A stretch of DNA of 64,000 nucleotides from Lachnospiraceae bacterium UBA7143 (GCA_002491905.1 DKWV01000015.1:1-64000); one strand, 5' to 3'. Positions 32,180 through 41,423 are shown, counted from the first letter of the stretch. Notes: generated by a model not told the origin, from the sequence alone. Numbers and translations are program-made.

Positions 32180-32840
32180 GGTTGATCCTCCTCTCAATCT
32201 GCTTGGAAACCTTACTCAGTATGGTAATGACGATCAGGTACATGATCCCGACAACGGCCCATGCCTGCAAGGGCTTGAAAGTGTTGCCCATGACTGTCTT
32301 ACCCACGTTGGTGAGTTCCGGGAACCCGATCACGGAGAGGATCGACGTATCTTTTAAGGTAATGATAAACTGGTTGATGATTGACGGAATCATCGTGCGG
32401 ATTGCCTGAGGTATCACAATCAGCGCCATCCCTGCGCTGTAAGAAAGCCCAAGACTTCTGCCTGCCTCCATCTGCCCCCTGTCCACGCTCTGAATACCCG
32501 CCCTGACAATCTCGGCCATATATGCGCCGCAGTTCATGGAAAGCGCAATGGTTCCCGCCTGCAGGGGTCCCAGCCTGAAACTCGTAAAACCGAGTCCCTG
32601 CTGAATGGCCGTTGGAATGCCAAAGTAAATAAAATAAGCCAGCACAATGAGCGGCACGCCGCGCACCGCATCCACATAGACCGTGCCGATAAAATTGAGC
32701 GCCCTGTTACGCCCCACATTCATCAGGCCAAAAATCAATCCGATGACCGAAGCGAAGACCAGCGAGAGGAGACAGAGCAAAAGCGTCTGTCCCATCGCCT
32801 GAATAAGCATCGTCCCATATTTCTGAATTATCATTACCAT
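32169..32840 (-). CDS. Polar amino-acid ABC transporter, permease
   Basis: 223 aa HisMQ-type permease. The N-terminal MGQTLLLCLLSLVFASVIG segment, the YVDAVRGVPLIVLAYFIYFG motif and the EAA loop (ESGRSLG type: QMEAGRSLGLSYSAGM...IPQAIRTMIPS) are clear; about five helices. It is the only permease in the operon, so the channel is probably a homodimer. Gene order is binding protein, permease, ATPase on the minus strand. Confidence 0.93.
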   Translation of the reverse strand: MVMIIQKYGTMLIQAMGQTLLLCLLSLVFASVIGLIFGLMNVGRNRALNFIGTVYVDAVRGVPLIVLAYFIYFGIPTAIQQGLGFTSFRLGPLQAGTIALSMNCGAYMAEIVRAGIQSVDRGQMEAGRSLGLSYSAGMALIVIPQAIRTMIPSIINQFIITLKDTSILSVIGFPELTNVGKTVMGNTFKPLQAWAVVGIMYLIVITILSKVSKQIERRINRGR

Positions 32841-32861
32841 AAAACACTTCTCCTCACACGG

Positions 32862-33629
32862 TTATTTTTCCAGGTACTTCGCAATGATCTCGTCGTACTT
32901 GCCGTTCGCCTTGATGTTCTTAAGACCCGCATTAAACATATCCAGAAGTTCCTGATTCTCCGCGTTCATAATAGCAAAACCGTAAGGTGCGCCCTCGCTC
33001 TCCATGCCCTCTGGAATGGAAAGTGCAAGACCGCCGGTCTTGATGGAATCAGCCATGATCGGCGTATCCTCCACGCACGCCGCGGAGTTGCCCATGATCA
33101 CGTCCTGATACATGGTCGGTGAATCTTCAAATACCGTGGTGGTAAAACCATACTGATCCTTTATGCTCTCGGCAAAATCCATGCCCGCCGTACCGTTCTT
33201 TACCGCTACGTTCTTGCCTGCAAGGTCTTCAAAGCTCGCGATCGCGCTGCCTTCCGCGACAACAAAGGTCTGTGTCGCGTCATAGTAACCGTCAGAGAAA
33301 ATCCAGCCGGAATCGATACGCTCCTGCTTGATGGTTGCGCCCGCAATCAGCGCATCCGCCTGTCCAGCCTGCACTGCCGCTACGCCCGCATCCCAGCCGA
33401 GGCTTTTCAGTTCATATTTAAATCCCTGATCTTCCGCAATGGCTGCCAGAACGTCCACGTCTATGCCCACAAACTCACCCTTTTCATTAGTGAACTCAAA
33501 CGGGCGGAACACAGTGTCCGTGGCCACCACCCATACTTTGTCACTTTTCGCGTTACCGCTGCCGCCTCCGCATGCCGCCGTACCGAGAGCCATGCATCCG
33601 ATCAAAACCATTGCCAATAATTTTTTCAT
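32862..33629 (-). CDS. Amino-acid ABC transporter, substrate-binding lipoprotein
   Basis: 255 aa. Lipoprotein signal KLLAMVLIGCMALGTAACGG (lipobox TAAC, mature N-terminal Cys20), then a family 3 solute-binding fold: WVVATDTVFRPFEFTNEKGE, VGIDVDVLAAIAEDQG, GATIKQERIDSGWIFSDGYY and KNVAVKNGTAGMDFAES. The Asp and Arg that bind the amino-acid carboxylate and amine groups are in the usual places (inferred from the family). AGGAGAGGA precedes the ATG; a strong promoter and a possible operator lie upstream. Confidence 0.93.
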   Translation of the reverse strand: MKKLLAMVLIGCMALGTAACGGGSGNAKSDKVWVVATDTVFRPFEFTNEKGEFVGIDVDVLAAIAEDQGFKYELKSLGWDAGVAAVQAGQADALIAGATIKQERIDSGWIFSDGYYDATQTFVVAEGSAIASFEDLAGKNVAVKNGTAGMDFAESIKDQYGFTTTVFEDSPTMYQDVIMGNSAACVEDTPIMADSIKTGGLALSIPEGMESEGAPYGFAIMNAENQELLDMFNAGLKNIKANGKYDEIIAKYLEK

Positions 33630-33671
33630 AAACTATCCTCTCCTTTTCTGCCAAAACCGTTTTATTAACAA

Positions 33672-33721
33672 GAAAAGCGGTGTACTGTTCTGGCATCGAC
33701 ACCGTCTTTTCCGCTTTCTTA
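33672..33721. repeat. Inverted repeat overlapping the ABC-operon start point
   Basis: GAAAAG-CGGTGT and ACACCG-(T)-CTTTTC form 12-bp arms with one bulge around a 25-bp centre. It abuts the -10 box at 33722, so it may be an operator or a 5'-end stem in the mRNA. Confidence 0.5.
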
Positions 33722-33750
33722 AGTATATGGAGTTTTCGTTCCCTTGTCAA
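33722..33750 (-). promoter_or_regulatory. Promoter of the amino-acid ABC operon
   Basis: TTGACA (33750-33745), 17-bp spacer, TATACT (33727-33722) on the minus strand. Confidence 0.8.
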
Positions 33751-33756
33751 GAACTT

Positions 33757-33772
33757 TGTATACAAATATACA
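33757..33772. promoter_or_regulatory. Possible activator site upstream of the ABC promoter
   Basis: TGTATA-CAAA-TATACA, a perfect inverted repeat about 7 bp upstream of the -35 box, extending imperfectly to ACTT/AAGT. Position suits an activator or dual regulator. No regulator gene is adjacent. Confidence 0.45.
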
Positions 33773-33851
33773 AGTATCATAATGTTGGCACAAGGTATAT
33801 TCCGTCGGTTTATGAATAAGTATAGCCAAATGGTAACAGTAAGTGCAGAGG

Positions 33852-34442
33852 CTATAAATCCGCAGCCGCGGCAAGAATCATCTCCACCGCCTTATCAATG
33901 CCCAGCTTCTCCGTGTTGACTGTCAGGTCAAAGTTCCTCGCGTCGCCGTATACCTGCTTCGTATAATACTCACAGTACCGTTTCCTCGCCTTGTCCACTG
34001 CGCGCACGTCGTTAGCCACCTGATCCGCCGGCACCTGATCCATCATCTTCGTCATACGCTTCACCCGCCAGTCAAACCCTGCATGGACAAACACATTCAG
34101 GCAATGGTCAAACTCTCTTAAAATGTAATCGCCGTTGCGTCCCACAATCACACAGCTTTCCCTGTTTGCCAGCTCCCTTATGGCGTCCCTCTGGGCCTGC
34201 CACAGCTCCTCCTCCAGCGGCTTGTTATAGAAATCAAACAGGCTCTGGGCAAAGCCGAAGTTCTTCGGCACCCGTTCATCCCACCTGCGCACCTGCTCAG
34301 GCGTCAGACTTTTCCCTGAAACGGCGGTCTTCAAAATAATATCCTTGTCATAATACTCGATCCCCAGCTCCTTTGCCACGCGCCTGCCGATCTCTCCCCC
34401 GCCCGCGCCAAACTCTCTTCCAATTGTGACAATTTTTCTCAT
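33852..34442 (-). CDS. Cytidylate kinase-like protein
   Basis: About 196 aa. P-loop region VTIGREFGAGGGEIGRRVAKELG, YDKDIILKTA, and the later CVIVGRNGDYIL and KRMTKMMD segments match the Cytidylate_kin2 family (PF13189), common in Clostridia and distinct from the canonical Cmk. In this family the Walker A is GREFGAGGxxIG. Its substrate has not been settled as far as I know. GGAGGG precedes the ATG at 34442, which I prefer over 34457. It is the gene after polC, beyond a structured intergenic element. Confidence 0.88.
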   Translation of the reverse strand: MRKIVTIGREFGAGGGEIGRRVAKELGIEYYDKDIILKTAVSGKSLTPEQVRRWDERVPKNFGFAQSLFDFYNKPLEEELWQAQRDAIRELANRESCVIVGRNGDYILREFDHCLNVFVHAGFDWRVKRMTKMMDQVPADQVANDVRAVDKARKRYCEYYTKQVYGDARNFDLTVNTEKLGIDKAVEMILAAAADL

Positions 34443-34465
34443 AGTTTTCCCTCCCATTTTCTTTC

Positions 34466-34618
34466 GTTCAGCACACGCCCATTCGCAAAATCGCGCCTTC
34501 GGCGCTCTCCGCCTCTTCGCGGCTACTTTTGCTCATATGCGGGCGCTCCCTCAGAGCTTCATCTGTCTGTCAAACTCGTGCAAGCACGGTTTGCCCGGCA
34601 GATTCGCTCTGGCTGAAC
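34466..34618. repeat. Multi-hairpin intergenic element between polC and the cytidylate kinase-like gene
   Basis: GTTCAGC (34466-34472) and GCTGAAC (34612-34618) close a region holding three stems: GCGCC-TTC-GGCGC (34493-34505), CCGC/GCGG shortly after, and a long hairpin in the second half with CAGAGC..ATCTG paired to CAGAT..GCTCTG enclosing CAAAC.CGTGC-AA-GCACG.TTTG. The density of pairing is far above that of other gaps in the window. It contains no credible gene. Confidence 0.7.
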
Positions 34619-34620
34619 TG

Positions 34621-37600
34621 TTATACTAAATCAAATATACTGATCTGGTTGGACTCTGGTATATTTCCGAGAAGCCCAAGCTGACTCATCAGGTCCATCA
34701 CCGATTTGGAAACCTTCGTCCGCTCCCGGAAATCATCCTTACTCAAAAACGGCCCATCCTTGGCGGCCTCCACGATGGCGTCCGCCGCCCTCTCCCCCAG
34801 ACCGTCAATGCTGTTTAAGGACGGCATCAGCTTTCCGTCCACGATCTGGAACAGTCTTGACTGCGCCGTGAAAATATCAATCGGCACGAAATCAAAACCT
34901 CTCGCGTACATTTCCTGCACGATCTTCATATCCTTCTGGGTATCCTGTTCCTTCTTGGAAAGCTCGTCGCTCCTGCGCTTATAATCAGCCATCACGCTCT
35001 CCAGATGAGCCTGCCCCTGACACATGATCTCATAGGAAAACGCCGACGCGCGGATGCTGAAATAGGCCGCGTAGTAAGCCAGCGGATAATTGATCTTGCA
35101 GTAGGCGATACGCCATGCCATCATGACGTAGGCCGCCGCATGCGCCTTGGGAAACATATACTTGATCTTCTTGCAGGAACCGATGTACCAGTCCGGCACC
35201 CCCTGCGCCTTCATCGCCTCAATCCATTCGTCCTTCAGTCCTTTGCCCTTGCGCACGCTCTCCATGATGGTGAAGGATAAGGACGGCTCCACCCCCTGCT
35301 GCATCAGATAAATCATAATGTCATCACGACAGCAGATGGCAGTGGAAATAGTCGCTTTGCCCTCCTCAATCAGCGTCTGGGCATTGCCCAGCCACACGTC
35401 CGTGCCGTGCGAAAGCCCGGAAATACGCACCAGATCCGTGAAGCATTTAGGCTTGGCATCTATCACCATCTGTATGACAAACTCCGTGCCAAACTCCGGG
35501 ATCCCAAGACACCCCAGCTTACAGCCGCCGATCTGCTCCGGCGTGATTCCCAGCGCCTCCGTCGACTGGAAAAGCGACATCACGCCTTTGTCGTCCAGCG
35601 GAATCTTGGTCGGGTCTATTCCTGTCAAATCCTGCAGCATACGGATCATAGTGGGATCATCATGCCCCAGAATGTCGAGTTTTAACAGGTTGTGGTCGAT
35701 CGAATGATAATCAAAATGCGTGGTGACGATATCCGTCGTCATATCGTTGGCGGGGTGCTGCACCGGGGTAAAGGAGTTGATGTCCTCCCCCACAGGCAGA
35801 ACCACGATACCGCCGGGGTGCTGCCCGGTACTTCTGCGGATGCCGGTGCATCCCGACACGATGCGGTTGATCTCACAGACCCGCTTGTGCCTGCCCCGCT
35901 CCTCGTAATAATTTTTCACATAACCGTAGGCCGTCTTGTCAGCCAGTGTGCCAATCGTGCCCGCCCGGTAAGTCTGCCCGCTGCCGAAAATCACTTCCGT
36001 GTATTTATGTGCCTTACTCTGGTACTCGCCTGAAAAATTCAGGTCGATATCCGGCTCCTTGTCTCCCTTAAAGCCGAGGAATGTCTCGAAGGGAATGTCA
36101 AACCCTTCCTTGCGCAGCGGCGTCCCGCAGACCGGGCAGTCCTTGTCCGGCATGTCGCAGCCCGCGCCGCCGCCATAAGCCTTAACTTCCTCGGAATCAA
36201 AATCATAATAGTGGCATTTCGGGCAAAGATAGTGGGGGCTTAAGGAATTTACTTCCGTGATTCCCGCCATGTTCGCCACAAAGGAGCTCCCCACAGAACC
36301 ACGGGAACCCACCAGATAGCCGTCCTCCACGGATTTCCACACCAGCTTCTGGGCAATGATGTACATCACCGCAAAGCCGTTGGAGATAATGGAGTGCAGC
36401 TCCTTCTCCAGCCTGTCCTCCACAATCTTCGGCAGCGTCTCGCCGTACAGCTCATGGGCCCTGTTGTAACAGATGTCCGTCAGCTGCCTGTCGCTGTCCT
36501 CTATGACCGGCGGGCACTTGTCCGGCCGCACAGGGGACATGACTTCAATCATATCCGCAATCAGGTTCGTATTGGTGATCACTACCTCCTCAGCCTTGTC
36601 ACTGCCGAGATAATCAAACTCATTAAGCATCTCCTCCGTCGTGCGAAGATACAGGGGCGCCTGATTGTCGGCATCCGGGAAACCCTGCCCCGCCATAATG
36701 ATGCGGCGGTAAATCTCATCCTCCGGATTTAGGAAATGCACGTCGCAGGTAGCCACTACCGGCTTGCGGAACTGCTCCCCCAGCCGGACAATCTGCCTGT
36801 TGATCTCCCTGATGTCCTCCATAGACGTGATATCCGGCGTCCGCTCCGACTCGATCATAAAGCGGTTGTTGCCCAGAGGCTGTATTTCCAGATAATCATA
36901 AAAATTCACAAGCCTCGCAATCTCCGCGTCGGATTTTCTTTCAAGCAGCGCCCGGTAAAGCTCCCCCGCCTCACAGGCGCTCCCTAAAATCAATCCCTCC
37001 CGGTACTGTGTGAGCAGGCTCTTGGGAATCCTGGGTCTTCTGGAAAAATAAGTCAGATGGGACTCGGACACCAGACGGTACAGGTTCATGCGTCCCACAT
37101 TGTTCTTCGCCAGAATAATCGCGTGGTAGGTCGGCAGCTTTTTGATGATATCGGGACTTGCCTTCCCTCTCGCATTCATCTGCGAAAGCGTTGTGATCCC
37201 CTCCTTCGCCATCATGGGAATCAGCTTCACAAAGATTTCCGCGGTGGCCTCCGCGTCGTCCACCGCCCTGTGGTGGTTCTCCAGAGACACGCCGAGGGTT
37301 TTCGCCACCGCGTCCAGCGTATGCTTTTTCTGTCCGGGCAGAAGAATCCTTGCAATCCCCACCGTGTCCACATAGGTAAAATCGTGGGGAATCCCCTGCC
37401 TGTCGCAGTTTTCCATAATAAAACCCATATCGAACTGGGCGTTGTGCGCCACCAGAATGCAGTCCCCACAAAACGCCAGAAACTGCGGCAGCACCACATC
37501 AATCTGCTCCGCCCCCATTACCATATCATCTGTTATTCCCGTCAGCTTTTCGATCTCGAACGGAATGGGCACCAGCGGATCCACAAACGTGGAAAAACGG

Positions 37601-39216
37601 TCCACAATCTTTCCGCCGCTGACCTTCACCGCGCCGATCTCAATGATGCGGTTCTTCACGGGGGAAAAGCCGGTCGTCTCAATGTCGAAAACCACAAAAT
37701 CCGCCCCGAAATCCTGACCCTTCTCATTGGTGGCAATCTCGTTCAGATCGTCCACCAGATAGGCCTCCACACCGTAAATGACCTTGAAAAATCCCTGCTT
37801 GTCCGGCTCCGGCTCTCCCGCCTCCTTGGCGCGGCTCTTCTCCGCCTTCCACAGATCCTCCCACACATGGTTCGCGTCGGGAAAGGACTGCACCACCCCG
37901 TGGTCGGTGATAGCAATGGCCGGATGCCCCCATTTATAGGCGCGTTTCACGATATCTTTCGCCTCGGAAACGCCGTCCATATCGCTCATCTTCGTATGAC
38001 AGTGAAGCTCCACCCGCTTCCTGACGCTCCTGTCCTCACGTAAAACCGTAAAATCCGGGATTTTCTTAATGCCTGCAAGGGAACCGATGGTCAGCTCGTG
38101 GTCAAACTTATCGACCGCAGTCATGCCTTTCAGCTTGACATAGACGCCCTCTTTCATAACATCTGTTATTTCTTTGACCTGTTCATTCCGCACAAAGAAT
38201 TTCACCGTCATGGTGTCCGTATAATCCGTGATGTCATAAATCAGAATGGTACGCTCATTCTTGATCTCCCGCTGGTCCTTCCGAATCACCTTTCCGCGGA
38301 TTACCACTTCACCCATCTCGCCGATAATATCCTCGATGGGCATGGCCTCCTCCTCGAAGTCCCTGCCGTAAATCACATCCGGGTTGTCAGAGCGTTTCAG
38401 GGGACGTTTAAAATCGCCCTTATCCCTGTCCCTGCCGCCTGCAAATTTTTTGGACGGGGAAGGAAATCCATGACTGTCCTGCTGAGACGGCTGCGCAAAA
38501 GATTTGGACGCATCCGATGGTCCGCGCTGTGCTGACTGCCCTGCATCTTTGGGCGCTTCCTGGTCTCCGCCCCGCAAAACACCGCCGTCTTCCACTCCCT
38601 TTTCCACTGCCAGCGCCGCACCCTTCATCTGCACGGCAAAGCCCGCCCTCGCCGAAATCTCCGCCACCTGTATGGCCAGACGGCGCTCGTCCTCCTCGCG
38701 GTTCTTTCCCGCCGCCTTTTCCTTATAGGCCAGTTCCACCTGTACCGGAATAGAACAGCGCTCGTTATATATTTTTTCCAGAATCCGCGCGAGCTCCCCG
38801 CCCTTTTCCCGGCCAAACACCGTGTCCTCCAAGGTCAGCAGCAGCTTATCCTGCGAAAAGACCGTGTCCGCCCTCTTAAACAGGCTGTACTCCACCGGGG
38901 AAGATTCCTTCAGCTCTAAGAGAATACTATCCCGGTAAACGTCCATCAGCTTCTCGGGGTTATACTGGGAGGAGAGCGTAAACTGCTCATAAAACTTAAC
39001 GACAATCGGCATATTGGGGAAAAACTGTTTCCCGATCTCCCGCTCCACCCGGAACACATCCTCCTTTTGGATCAGATGTTCCGAGGCAATATAGACGCGC
39101 AGGAAATCCTTCCGTTTGGTACTGGTCACCTTCTCCACCGTGACATTCTCAAACAGATCCCGCAGTCCCGTATCCAGTTTTAACGTAGGAAATACATCAA
39201 AAAAAGCTTTACTCAT
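34621..39216 (-). CDS. polC: DNA polymerase III PolC-type, alpha subunit
   Basis: 1531 aa, the replicative polymerase of low-GC Gram-positives. Order: N-terminal domain with low-complexity linker (about 205-275, rich in Gly, Ser, Pro, Lys, Asp), OB fold (about 290-390, IRGKVIRKDQREI), PHP domain starting RVELHCHTKMSDMDG (about 400), inserted DEDDh 3'-5' exonuclease (about 510-675: VVFDIETTGFSP, VAHNAQFDMGFI, HHRAVDDAEAT), zinc module (CPKC, then CDMPDKDCPVCG, about 1005-1035) and the catalytic palm with PDIDLNFSGE near 1055. Proofreading and zinc residues are intact. The ATG overlaps ispG by 8 bp, the usual ispG-polC order. Confidence 0.98.
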   Translation of the reverse strand: MSKAFFDVFPTLKLDTGLRDLFENVTVEKVTSTKRKDFLRVYIASEHLIQKEDVFRVEREIGKQFFPNMPIVVKFYEQFTLSSQYNPEKLMDVYRDSILLELKESSPVEYSLFKRADTVFSQDKLLLTLEDTVFGREKGGELARILEKIYNERCSIPVQVELAYKEKAAGKNREEDERRLAIQVAEISARAGFAVQMKGAALAVEKGVEDGGVLRGGDQEAPKDAGQSAQRGPSDASKSFAQPSQQDSHGFPSPSKKFAGGRDRDKGDFKRPLKRSDNPDVIYGRDFEEEAMPIEDIIGEMGEVVIRGKVIRKDQREIKNERTILIYDITDYTDTMTVKFFVRNEQVKEITDVMKEGVYVKLKGMTAVDKFDHELTIGSLAGIKKIPDFTVLREDRSVRKRVELHCHTKMSDMDGVSEAKDIVKRAYKWGHPAIAITDHGVVQSFPDANHVWEDLWKAEKSRAKEAGEPEPDKQGFFKVIYGVEAYLVDDLNEIATNEKGQDFGADFVVFDIETTGFSPVKNRIIEIGAVKVSGGKIVDRFSTFVDPLVPIPFEIEKLTGITDDMVMGAEQIDVVLPQFLAFCGDCILVAHNAQFDMGFIMENCDRQGIPHDFTYVDTVGIARILLPGQKKHTLDAVAKTLGVSLENHHRAVDDAEATAEIFVKLIPMMAKEGITTLSQMNARGKASPDIIKKLPTYHAIILAKNNVGRMNLYRLVSESHLTYFSRRPRIPKSLLTQYREGLILGSACEAGELYRALLERKSDAEIARLVNFYDYLEIQPLGNNRFMIESERTPDITSMEDIREINRQIVRLGEQFRKPVVATCDVHFLNPEDEIYRRIIMAGQGFPDADNQAPLYLRTTEEMLNEFDYLGSDKAEEVVITNTNLIADMIEVMSPVRPDKCPPVIEDSDRQLTDICYNRAHELYGETLPKIVEDRLEKELHSIISNGFAVMYIIAQKLVWKSVEDGYLVGSRGSVGSSFVANMAGITEVNSLSPHYLCPKCHYYDFDSEEVKAYGGGAGCDMPDKDCPVCGTPLRKEGFDIPFETFLGFKGDKEPDIDLNFSGEYQSKAHKYTEVIFGSGQTYRAGTIGTLADKTAYGYVKNYYEERGRHKRVCEINRIVSGCTGIRRSTGQHPGGIVVLPVGEDINSFTPVQHPANDMTTDIVTTHFDYHSIDHNLLKLDILGHDDPTMIRMLQDLTGIDPTKIPLDDKGVMSLFQSTEALGITPEQIGGCKLGCLGIPEFGTEFVIQMVIDAKPKCFTDLVRISGLSHGTDVWLGNAQTLIEEGKATISTAICCRDDIMIYLMQQGVEPSLSFTIMESVRKGKGLKDEWIEAMKAQGVPDWYIGSCKKIKYMFPKAHAAAYVMMAWRIAYCKINYPLAYYAAYFSIRASAFSYEIMCQGQAHLESVMADYKRRSDELSKKEQDTQKDMKIVQEMYARGFDFVPIDIFTAQSRLFQIVDGKLMPSLNSIDGLGERAADAIVEAAKDGPFLSKDDFRERTKVSKSVMDLMSQLGLLGNIPESNQISIFDLV

Positions 39217-40282
39217 TCCAGTGCAAAAGCTCCTCCCTGAGCGTGTCCAAAAGTTCCTGCTCGGGCACCTTCCTCACAATCTCTCCCCGCTTGATCAGTA
39301 GGCCTTCCCCGATACCACCGGCGATGCCGATATCGGCCTCCTTTGCCTCCCCGGGGCCGTTCACCGCACACCCCATAACAGCCACCTTGATATCCAGCGG
39401 AATGTCCTGCACCATCGTTTCCACCTGATTTGCCAGACCGATCAGATCAATCTTCGTTCTGCCGCAGGTGGGACAGGACACCACCTCGATACCGCCCTTT
39501 CTGAGACCGAGCGTCTTAAGGATCAGCTTCGCCGACTTAATCTCCTCCACGGGATCCCCCGTCAGGGACACGCGGATCGTGTCACCGATACCCTGATTTA
39601 GAATAATGCCAAGGCCCACAGCGGATTTAATGTTGCCGCTTGTCACCGTCCCCGACTCCGTAATCCCCACATGCAGAGGGTAATTCGTCTTTACCGCCAG
39701 AAGCTCATGCGCCTTGACGCACATCATCACATCCGACGACTTTATACTTATGACAAGATTGTCATATCCACAGTCCTCTATCATACCTACCTTATCCAGT
39801 GCGCTCACCACGATTCCCTCCGCCGTCACACCGTGATATTTCTCCACCAGCTCACGCTCCAGAGAACCGCTGTTTACCCCTACGCGGATCGGAATATTCC
39901 GCTCCTTTGCCGTCTTGACAACTGCCGCCACCTTCTCTCTCCCGCCGATGTTGCCCGGATTGATACGGATTTTGTCCGCGCCGTTTTCCATCGCCGCAAT
40001 GGCCATCCGATAGTCGAAATGAATATCCGCCACCAGTGGAATATGTATCCGTTCCTTAATTTTCCCAAGCGCCTGCGCCGCCTCCACAGTGGGCACCGTA
40101 CACCTGATAATCTCGCACCCCGCCTTTTCGAGGCGTAGAATCTGCGCCACTGTCGCCTCCACATCCTCCGTGGGTGTGTTCGTCATGGACTGTATCAGAA
40201 CCGGGTTTCCCCCGCCGATCTTCCTGTCCCCAATTGTAATAACTTTCGTCTGCTCTCTATGTGTTTTCAAGGCTGCCTCCAT
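39209..40282 (-). CDS. ispG: 4-hydroxy-3-methylbut-2-en-1-yl diphosphate synthase (flavodoxin)
   Basis: 357 aa. Iron-sulfur enzyme of the MEP pathway that reductively opens MEcPP to HMBPP. TIM-barrel part with IQSMTNTPTEDVEAT, PLVADIHFDYRMA and KIRINPGNIG; cluster cysteines in VVSCPTCGRTKID and VMGCAVNGPGEA. Full length. In many Clostridia it directly follows rseP; here the PP2C/kinase pair and an inverted-repeat element intervene. Confidence 0.97.
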   Translation of the reverse strand: MEAALKTHREQTKVITIGDRKIGGGNPVLIQSMTNTPTEDVEATVAQILRLEKAGCEIIRCTVPTVEAAQALGKIKERIHIPLVADIHFDYRMAIAAMENGADKIRINPGNIGGREKVAAVVKTAKERNIPIRVGVNSGSLERELVEKYHGVTAEGIVVSALDKVGMIEDCGYDNLVISIKSSDVMMCVKAHELLAVKTNYPLHVGITESGTVTSGNIKSAVGLGIILNQGIGDTIRVSLTGDPVEEIKSAKLILKTLGLRKGGIEVVSCPTCGRTKIDLIGLANQVETMVQDIPLDIKVAVMGCAVNGPGEAKEADIGIAGGIGEGLLIKRGEIVRKVPEQELLDTLREELLHWNE

Positions 40283-40326
40283 ACTGTTCTCGTTATTCTC
40301 ATATTATTTAAACGCTGAATAATTAC

Positions 40327-40530
40327 GAAACTCATCTCAACGCTATAGCAATTGTGCAAATAACATAATTATAAGCAGACCCTTGAAAGTGTTTAAATCC
40401 TTCGGATTAAAACCGTCAGTGCTTAATGAGGTTTTCCACGAATTTAGCACTGTTACGCTTGGAGCGGAGCGAAAGCGCGTCTGCGTTGATTATGTTATTT
40501 GTGCAATTTCAATAATTCTAAATGAGTTTT
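40327..40530. repeat. MITE-like imperfect inverted-repeat element
   Basis: Left arm GAAACTCAT, then AATTGTGCAAATAACATAATT..GCAGAC (40327-40380); right arm GTCTGC..ATTATGTTATTTGTGCAATT, then ATGAGTTTT (40479-40530). The core of about 25 bp matches with few changes, and the outer AACTCAT box matches after a non-matching gap. The centre contains two further stems, AATCC-TTC-GGATT and CAGTGCT/AGCACTG. No ORF. It fills the gap between the kinase and ispG and includes a TATAAT on the minus strand that could help drive ispG. Confidence 0.65.
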
Positions 40531-40543
40531 ATATTCACCTACA

Positions 40544-41407
40544 TTATAAACGATAAAAGTCTGTAAGACAAATCTGTTTTTCCACATGCCGCACAAATTC
40601 CCTCCCTCGTCTGCCTTTTCTCCGGGCTCCTGTCCGCCTTAAATCCCGCATAACCTCCCCAGCCACCTGATAGCGCGCCTCCGGCTTCTCTTTCGTACAG
40701 CGGCGGATGATCTCCTCCAACTCCTCCGACAAAAGCGGGTTATAACAGGATGCGGAAAGCGCCATGCCTGGCGCGTTTTCTGGTATAACACCCGTTATCA
40801 TATAATATAACGTCCTCCCAAAAGCATACAGATCGCTCCTCTCATCCGCGCGGACTCCCTGCCCGTCCTCTCCCCGCTGCTCCGGCGCCGCAAACCCGGC
40901 GGAGAACGCCATCCGTCCCCCTCCTTCTTCCCCAAAACTGCGGAGTCCCGCCGCACCGAAATCCACCAGTTTCAGACTGCCGTCCTGGCATACCATAATA
41001 TTATCCGGCTTTAAATCCCGATAAGTAACAGGTGTTTCCCTCGTGTGCAGATAATCCAGAACATCTAACAGAGCCGCCGCCCACATCCGTGCCTGTTCCT
41101 CTCCCACTTTGCCCTGTTTTTCTATATAGTTATGTAAACTTATCCCTTCCACGTATTCCATTACCAGATACCACCCTCCCTCGTAAAGCAGATCATACAC
41201 CACAGGCAGCATCGGATGACGCAGATCCCGCAGAAACGCGGCCTCCTCCCTGATCCTCTCCCCGCTCCCATTCTCCTGCTCCCACAGACGCTTCACCGCC
41301 ACGCGCCTGCAAAGACTCTCATCCTCCGCCAGATACACGCTGCCCTCGCCGCCCTGCCCCAAAGATTTGATGATTCTGTACTTGCCCAATCGTTTTCCCG
41401 CTTCCAT
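40544..41407 (-). CDS. Soluble Ser/Thr protein kinase
   Basis: About 287 aa, a single Hanks-type kinase domain with no PASTA or membrane segment. Glycine loop SLGQGGEGSVYLAED, VAVKRL lysine, catalytic loop YRDLKPDNIMV (Tyr replaces the usual His of HRD), DFGAAG, APEQRGED (APE) and SDLYAFGRTLYYM. The short C-terminal tail is very basic (RRTGARRKGRRGRE). I chose 41407, with GGAGGA 8 nt ahead, over 41422. It follows its partner phosphatase with no gap and likely shares targets with it. This pair is not the usual PrpC-PrkC locus, which lies near rlmN/cpgA in Firmicutes. Confidence 0.9.
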   Translation of the reverse strand: MEAGKRLGKYRIIKSLGQGGEGSVYLAEDESLCRRVAVKRLWEQENGSGERIREEAAFLRDLRHPMLPVVYDLLYEGGWYLVMEYVEGISLHNYIEKQGKVGEEQARMWAAALLDVLDYLHTRETPVTYRDLKPDNIMVCQDGSLKLVDFGAAGLRSFGEEGGGRMAFSAGFAAPEQRGEDGQGVRADERSDLYAFGRTLYYMITGVIPENAPGMALSASCYNPLLSEELEEIIRRCTKEKPEARYQVAGEVMRDLRRTGARRKGRRGREFVRHVEKQICLTDFYRL

Positions 41408-41423
41408 ATACAGTTCCTCCATA

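Noticed and set aside
40327..40530. Riboswitch ahead of ispG
   Set aside because: The sequence is an end-to-end inverted repeat; I recognise no known riboswitch core and no expression platform next to ispG.
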